A stretch of 64,000 bases of DNA from Aplysia californica (taxonomy: Eukaryota; Mollusca; Gastropoda; Aplysiida; Aplysiidae), in assembly GCF_000002075.1 (NCBI RefSeq), contig NW_004798621.1:47410-111409 (forward strand), read 5' to 3'. Shown here one piece after another: positions 58,601 through 64,000 of the stretch (the first letter of the stretch is position 1; every line of letters starts with the position of its first letter). A model generated the notes under the pieces. The model was not told the origin of the DNA. It made no database searches and saw only the letters and a program-made list of their open reading frames with translations. A program made the position numbers and the translations under genes.

Positions 58601-61600
58601 CTCCATTTTTTTTCAACCAAAATTTAGAGCTATATTCAGGCCTTAAAATAAAGCATACGATTTCTTTTGCTGGTGTTTTGCGAAGCTTGCAACTTCATAC
58701 TTTTGTGTGGAATAAAGAATCTGAGCAATTATTATAATGCCTCATTTTTCCAATTTCAGGAACAGATAATGAAGACTCTGAAGCATGAATCAGCTTTTGA
58801 TGCTAATATTATGTTACTGGATGCCATAACAACAGTTGATTATTTTTGGCTCAAGTTGATCAAATTCTTTGACAAAAACAGTTGCTGTGGGGAATTTAAA
58901 AAGATAATAGAACAAGGTAAGTAATGATAAAGTTTTCAATACCTGTGTGTTCATTTATATTCAGCAAACTCAATGATCCCAACAAACAGATGGCAGGAAA
59001 ACAAGAGAATTTAACATCTGTAAATAGAAACAATAATTTCAGTTATGAGTAGGGCCTACCTGGAAAGGCAGCAATGTACAAGGAGATTTCTTCTTTTGCA
59101 TCCTGCTGCTTATCTCAAGGGTACTTACCCTGACGGTTCTTGAAACCTCAGTCCAACTGATTATTTTGTATGTACAGCTGATTTACCCTTCCGGTCACTG
59201 TGTGCCATGTTTAATTTAATGGTACTCTTGCTTATTTGGTTTAACTAGAGTTTCTAAAGTGTTGGATAGGGTGACATTAAGGCAGACTGTCAAGATGGCA
59301 ACCGGCCCGAGCAGATAAATCTGCTTCAATTTTCAAGGCAGGAGTTCGGGACCTCCATTTTGCCTTTTATTGAGAGCGCTATGTACTAATTCTCATTTTA
59401 TTGGCAAAAGTCATGTAAAGGGTACACTCTGTGCTTTACACTCTAAGATATGAGTTGATTCCTGTGCTATCAACAGCCGTTTGAATCAGCGATGTAATAA
59501 TCCATAATTTGAGTCACTATTTTGGTTCCTTTTTCTAGTTTTTTAATCACCAAGCATTTTAACTCGTTCACAAAATTGAGTTCTAGGTCCTATTTACTTT
59601 CTTCTATCTGAAAATGTATAAGTATATCGCCTTTACTTGCTTGGTTTGCCTGTTCTCAAGCGTTTTTCAACATAATAATATGACAAAGTCATGCAATTTC
59701 TTTTAACACCACAGGCTATTTGTTAGCACTCCTCGTGGAGGGTTAAAGATCTCTATCTTTCTATTTGGGGGGGGGGGGGTATCCCACTCAGTTCACTTAG
59801 CCCTGATGGATGGAGTGAAAGCAACAGTGGTCACAAATTGTCTCATTTGTGTCATTGGGAACGTGAAAGATTTGTAATTGCAAGATCTCAGCTCTGCTGC
59901 TGGTATTGTGGCTATAAATAAAAAATTCACAGAAAGCACCTTAGCCTTAAGGGACCATGAACCTAAGATTGAATCTGATGCTTCAACTTAAGATGCAAGT
60001 ATTTTGTCTTCATGAGCTGACTGTGAATGAAAATGCTCATGGCACAATGCCTTGGGGCAAAAAACTCTTGTCAAACCTGTGACAGGGAAGACTTTGGTCT
60101 CTAACAGCTTGTAGGTATCTGCAAAATACTGCTGCTATAATTTCCTTCTTATCAATTAAAAGTAAAAGCAAACTTTTGCAAATGTTGATGATTTATGTGG
60201 GAGTTGTCTTGCTATTCCTGTCAGTGATATTCCGTAGTACATTACAATAGTCCTATTGAAAAAGCAATAATCAATAATTGTTTGAGGGGGGGGGGTCTTT
60301 TCAAAAATAAAAAACAGACAGATTTTTCATGTTTTCTTCTCAACATCTGATTACCGGGACCCAAACATAAAGTTTTCGAATTTGAAGAAATGACAAACAT
60401 TAAATATTTTATTGTGTAATTGGATGTTCTGTTCCTACATTGAGTTTTGATTTTTACAGCTCCAACCATTTAACAGCCTCTCCCCAAGTGTGTTGTTTAC
60501 AGGTAGCCAAGTTTTTTTTTCTGATTGGTGCGTGATGAGCACCCTTTATAAGGTAATAGAGAAAGTTTTTACTTGTTTTTTCTATGAATTCTATTGCCAC
60601 TCGACTCAAATTTGCTTTTATCCCCTCAGAGCACAGGAAGATTTCAAGGGGTCGTGGTGGCAGACATCCTGGTACAACCTCATCTCGTGGTATGTATACC
60701 TTTAAGTAAATAGTATATTCGTGTACTGCAGAGCAGCAGATTTCACCTATCTTTTATTTCTGATAGACTGTATAAAACTGAAGTCTTTGCTTACATCTGT
60801 TCCTGGGTGTGCGACAGAAGCGTCAAGTCATCTGCAATATATATAGATCGTCCAGCTATCTCCATGGGGTCCACTGTATACCATTTCTATGTCCTCTGGT
60901 GGTTTCCTTCATCTGCAAGCTGATTACCAAGATGAAGAGGAAAAGTGGCAGTAAAAATCCTTGTCTCACGCCTCTCTTGATGTCAAAGCTGTCAGTGGGC
61001 TGACCATCATGTTCAACCCTGCAACGTGTCCCTTCATACCTGCACTTGTTGAGGTTCACCAACTTGTGTGAGATTCTGTGATGTCTCGGTATCTTCCATA
61101 GTGTTGCTCGGTCTATACTGTCAGAGGCCTTCTTATAGTCAAGGAAGTTGACGACCAGCTGAGAGTTCCACTCCAGGGACTGTTCCACTACAATCGTCAG
61201 TGTAGCAATCTGGTCCGTGGTTGACTGGTTTAAATATTTTACCTTATGAAAATTTCACAATTGTGTAAGAAGAATTTAGAGTCCATGTGCAGGCTACTCA
61301 TTCTTGTCTCCCTGTTGTCTTTGACTTGTAGTTTTAGTCTGTTTGTAAGTCTTTCTGTTTCTCTTTCTCCCCCCCCCCCCCCTTTTCTACCCCATGTCTT
61401 TCTTTTCTGCCTCTGCTCCCCACATTCTTCTCCTTCCCCTTTCCTCTCTGTCTATTTGCCTCCCATCAGCATAAGTGCCTTAGAACTTGTTTCCTTTGGA
61501 GTTTTTAACTTGCAATGTCTCGTCATTTTGTTTCCTTTTATCAAGTTCTTTTCTTGAGTCACATGACTTCATTAAAATTTGTCATCGACGAAAGCTTGTG

Positions 61601-61857
61601 GACAGTTTTTTTTTCTTTCCTTATTGTAATGTGGGCATGTTGCTTCCTGTTGAAAATGTGTGGAGATCTCATCAATTTAAAGGAAAAGAATCCAGGATAG
61701 ATTTCATCATACAACAAATATCAACTTGTTAGACTCATATCATGTTTACTCTAAAAATAAAGTTGCTGAAGATTATTCCGTAAATGGGTTAAATACATGA
61801 GCAGTTTCACAACATATTCCATTATTATACCAGTTTAGAGAACCCATTTAGTGAATA

Positions 61858-61911
<54 letters not shown>

Positions 61912-64000
61912 AGTGGCGTCCAAAAGAAACTTGAAAATGTAATCGCCCAATCATCGTATTAAAGCCCTGGACTACCCGCTCATGCAGCACACCAATTTAA
62001 AGCTAAATAAATTCTTCATCATCCGACACATTAATACTTCATCAATGTTAAGAGACGCCCGAGATATTGTCACTCAAAAATGACCTTTAAAAAATCTGGC
62101 ATGGCGAAATTGTGCGAAATCAAAGTAGTATTTATATCGGGGCTATTTACTGGTGACCACTCCAACATTGATATGATTTGCTTTTCCAAGAATTGTCTAG
62201 TGGCATTGGCCCTGTGAGAAAACGCTTTGCTATGCATGGAGATATCTACTCGAATGACACTGTGATGAAAATAAGGGTAAGACATGACATTCCAGCGCTT
62301 ATGCGATGTAGTCCACTAAACCAAGCAGTGCGGTGTTTCACACACAGGCAGTTTTGTTCATTCCACCCCAGATCACCCAAAACCGTGGCAGTTTCGTGGC
62401 CTCCCACTGATGATTATGTCTAAAATCTAACTAATACAGTCCATGTTCAAAAAAGATTTCGTACTCTACACGAAACCAATAAATCCTAAACAAAAACTAA
62501 ATTACACTAATGAGTACATTTAATCTTAAGTTCAGGATCTGCGTAGTATTTGTAACTACTCTGTTTTCCAATGTGTTTGAAAACGTCAGAAGAAGATGTT
62601 ATTCATTACAGAGACAGTAATATTCTCTTTTTATTTGATATTCAATTCATGTCCATTCCTCCAATGTTGATGCACCTCAATACACGTGCAGACACACTTT
62701 TACGGTTCTTTATTTTGGCACAATTTTGCCAAGCCTGATTTTTTAAGGTCACTTCTGAGTGACCATATTTGAGACGTCTCTTAACTTAGATGAAATATCT
62801 ATGTGTCAGATGATGCAGAATTTATGAAGCGTTAAATGGATATACTGCATGAGTGGGTCATGCTAGGTTTTAACATGATGATTGGGTGATTACAACCCCA
62901 TTTCAAAGATAAAGCAAAAGGCTTTTATTCATTAGACATAGGGTGTCACCAGCGGGATGTGTTTTTCTTATCTCACTTAAATTGTCTATTTCTGCAGATA
63001 CTGGTACTGGTAGCCCTCAACCTAAGGACAAAAAGGATCCTGATACTGGATTTGGCGACGCTGCATGCAGGGACCAAGAGGATAAACTGGCTCAGCTAAC
63101 AGTAACTTTGAATACCAGTGATGAGACCTGTAGCAGCTCTTGCAATGAATCTGTTGAGCAGGCATTTAATCATGACGGGGATCAACTTGGAGATGCTGTT
63201 GCCAGTGGTGACCAAACTGAGGGCGAAGAGGCTGCAAACAGGTCAATAATTGGGCCAAATATTTCCTGCTCTCCTGGAGACAATAACCTTGGAGCTACGA
63301 GCTCAGATGCTGGCCTGCCTGAAGTGAATGTATCGAGAGACTATCAAAGGCCATCAAGGTTGACAGACAATTTCAATTTGGATCAAGGTCCTAAGAAGAA
63401 AAAGTATAATGCCAAGAAAGTGCAGTTCTCTGATAATATCCCCATACGCAATGAAGGATTGGCTGGTACTTGCATAGAGCACAGAGCTGGTCAGTTTGAC
63501 AGTCAAAATGATTCATCCTCCTTTTTTTATGAGAGTCAATATGTTGAAGGTATATTCCCTAGTTCAGAGCTGGAAGGTAATGTGGCGACAGCTGACACAC
63601 TAATTGAGGACTTAAAAACTGCTTTTTGCAAAACTGATAAAAACCTACATGAGGGTGTGGAAAATGTTGGGGCAGAGACGGATGTAGATCACGACTCTGA
63701 AGATGCAGATAACAATATGGATAGTCATAATGAATTAAGACCCATAAAAACTGCAATTGTGAATATTCCGGAAAACTCAGCTGGTAGTACAGAATGTGAA
63801 ACTGAAATGAAACAAGTGGAGGCTGACTTGGGTGGGACATCATTACCTGTGCTGCCAGCTCCTCGTCAAGAGCCTCATGCTAGTGCTAATAATATAGTAT
63901 CCTTTCAAACATCAGCTTCCCCAGGGCCTCAGAGTGAGGGGAATTTATCAGAGAATGGCAGTCAAGTCAATGTAATGGAAAGGTTTGAAAGTAAGGGCTT
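47625..64000 (+). CDS. Unrecognised gene, five internal coding exons, runs off the right edge
   Basis: Exons 47625-47721, 52091-52235, 58760-58916, 60630-60689 and 62998-64000 (open to the edge) have consensus acceptors and donors (gtgagt, gtaagt, gtaagt, gtatgt). They join without a stop: phases 2, 2/1, 0, 1/2 and 1/2 all agree. The translated order is an aromatic-rich stretch (WNFFSVEQDSRPRIEAFWW), a charged segment (FEEHRRMKAVIEKHRMDFL), a segment around TTVDYFWLKLIKFF, the short basic RGRGGRHPG, then at least 333 codons of acidic, Ser/Asn-rich and probably disordered sequence with a basic KKKKYNAKKVQF island. The YFWLKLIKFF part faintly recalls the start of Tudor domains of germline TDRD proteins; that is a weak guess. 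The start codon and any exon upstream of 47625 were not found. Introns are 1.7-6.5 kb and full of transposon remains. Confidence 0.75.
47778..48132 (+). mobile_element. tRNA-derived SINE, full-length-looking, with ATT tail
   Basis: A box (TGGCCTATTGG) and B box (GGTTCGAATCC) in a tRNA-like head, a body ending AAGCGCTTAGAGCCTGCTGT then GCCATACAAATGC, and a (TTATTA)n tail. It begins about 57 bp past a donor site of the plus-strand gene. Its 3' part differs from the other SINE type in this window. Confidence 0.88.
48133..49119. other. Intronic DNA, nothing recognised
   Basis: No coding or repeat structure supported, although about 48400-48560 is notably rich in CGTCAT/ATGACG motifs. Confidence 0.4.
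49120..49533 (-). mobile_element. 3' piece of a LINE (C-terminal region)
   Basis: The translation has the LINE C-terminal pattern KRWTDNIAEWKGKSFAQTQA followed by WRHLKRLSIIQRSYDPRG, similar in order to the GRPRxxWxDNIxEWTG...WR..V...DP tail of many non-LTR elements. Open for 137 codons, but without the RT domain attached. Confidence 0.6.
49702..50514. mobile_element. Non-autonomous pogo/Tigger-like element with TA duplication
   Basis: CAGTCAAACCTGTGTAAGAC at the left and CAGTCGAACCTGCCCTGAC reading in from the right, flanked by TA on both sides (49700-49701 and 50515-50516). Subterminal GGCCGTCTTA-type motifs repeat at both ends. No transposase inside its 813 bp. Relatives at 1-82 and 28925-28992. 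Confidence 0.8.
50538..51225. mobile_element. Two M1 MITE copies, head to head
   Basis: 50538-50930 is an M1 copy in reverse orientation (starts GTGGTAAAATCAGGCGCTCA). From about 50931 a second, 3'-truncated copy runs forward (GGCGCTCGACAATTTTTGGG). The two together form a large imperfect palindrome meeting near 50935, with a short (TA)n at about 51026-51043. Confidence 0.7.
51230..51990 (-). mobile_element. LINE reverse-transcriptase fragment
   Basis: The open part (51803-51375) shows the N-terminal RT layout: KKRWENYFQELLN, then ILSREIENAF, then NKASGTDDITVE, then W...KCPEDRHDVPIM. Past the end of that frame, QFGFQK-like sequence follows near 51250. Broken and lacking the catalytic palm. 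Confidence 0.75.
53767..53940 (-). mobile_element. Half copy of the 55570-56203 MITE
   Basis: Collinear, in reverse, with the left half of that element (shared GTTGTGGAAAAA, AATTGATACAAA, TTAAAGAGAT, CACGAATTTTTGAC). It ends at GCAC (53940). Confidence 0.7.
55405..55430. repeat. Short perfect hairpin
   Basis: CCTGCTAAGG and CCTTAGCAGG with a 6-nt loop, in a locally GC-rich stretch. Confidence 0.8.
55570..56203. mobile_element. Mariner-like MITE with TA duplication
   Basis: GTGCGGTCAAAAATTCGTGG at the left and GTGCGGTAAAAAAAGCATGG from the right, both continuing CGCAACTTAT, with TA flanks at 55568-55569 and 56204-56205. 634 bp, non-coding. It sits inside the P-type insertion, so it is the younger of the two. 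Confidence 0.75.
57082..58759. other. Intronic DNA, nothing recognised
   Basis: Right part of intron 2 (as numbered here) of the plus-strand gene. AT-rich; no repeat could be paired. Confidence 0.4.
59495..59745. repeat. Dispersed repeat R3, copy 2
   Basis: Same orientation and landmark order as 24515-24760. Confidence 0.6.
60815..61230 (-). mobile_element. LINE reverse-transcriptase fragment with a broken catalytic region
   Basis: STTDQIATLTIVVEQSLEWN, then VVNFLDYKKASDSIDRATLW, then DSFDIKRGVRQGFLLPLF and KETTRGHRNGIQWTPW follow the RT fingers-palm order. The IADDLTLLSH block continues in another frame past a stop near 60856. Same family as 42372-42545. Confidence 0.88.
61860..61909. repeat. 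(GT)n microsatellite
   Basis: About 50 bp of GT repeats ending at the start of the Tc1-type element. Confidence 0.95.
61911..62905 (-). mobile_element. Tc1/mariner-type remnant with long terminal inverted repeats
   Basis: TA followed by CAGTGGCGTCCAAAAGAAAC at the left. Inverted repeats of about 160 bp lie at about 61942-62096 and 62740-62897 (shared AATC(G/A)CCCAATCATC, CTCATGCAG, TTAAGAGACG). On the minus strand ATRQFLEKQIISMLEWSP, then NSPDIN, fits the end of a Tc1 DDE domain (usually NAxPH...FL...W...SPDLNPIE). Only this short coding part is left. The right tip is poorly preserved and may reach about 62952. Confidence 0.75.

Noticed and set aside
1-64000. CRISPR array, rRNA genes, LTR or other virus-like elements
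   Set aside because: No regularly spaced direct repeats with unique spacers, no rRNA core sequences, and no paired long terminal direct repeats with capsid or polymerase frames were seen.

Overview
This is AT-rich eukaryotic DNA with long introns, consensus GT-AG splice sites and a very high load of small mobile elements. The protein similarities, tRNA-derived SINEs, non-LTR retrotransposon fragments and a RAG1-like element of a type known from molluscs suggest a mollusc, most likely a gastropod. The species cannot be fixed from this window.

Two host genes frame the window. On the minus strand, 33118 down to 4351 is a complete NOP14 gene, a ribosome biogenesis factor of the small-subunit processome. 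I rebuilt it exon by exon: 21 coding exons, every junction GT-AG, every phase consistent, 2514 nt in total, giving 837 residues. On the plus strand, five coding exons of a second gene run from 47625 off the right edge (64000). The exons join in frame. They encode a short Arg/Gly-rich segment and a long acidic, Ser-rich exon. I do not recognise the protein with confidence.

Layout: 1-4350 holds repeats and the NOP14 3' flank. 4351-33118 is NOP14, with introns crowded by SINEs, MITE-like elements and larger elements with terminal inverted repeats (TIRs). 33119-47624 is intergenic: a 27-bp-arm hairpin upstream of NOP14, a RAG1 N-terminal-like (N-RAG) reading frame at 36773-37777, a 5'-truncated LINE at 40424-41700, unusual palindromes at 43180-43250, and long microsatellites. 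47625-64000 is the second gene; its introns carry a SINE, four LINE pieces, a hAT-like element split by a P-type element, and a Tc1-type remnant.

The best signals for a second look are: the N-RAG frame; two intronic copies of an unclassified element, each with its own perfect 6-bp target duplication; two nested-insertion stacks (NOP14 intron 5 and intron 2 of the second gene); the hairpin upstream of NOP14; and a family of CTCGAG-centred palindromes. No virus-like or LTR element was recognised.
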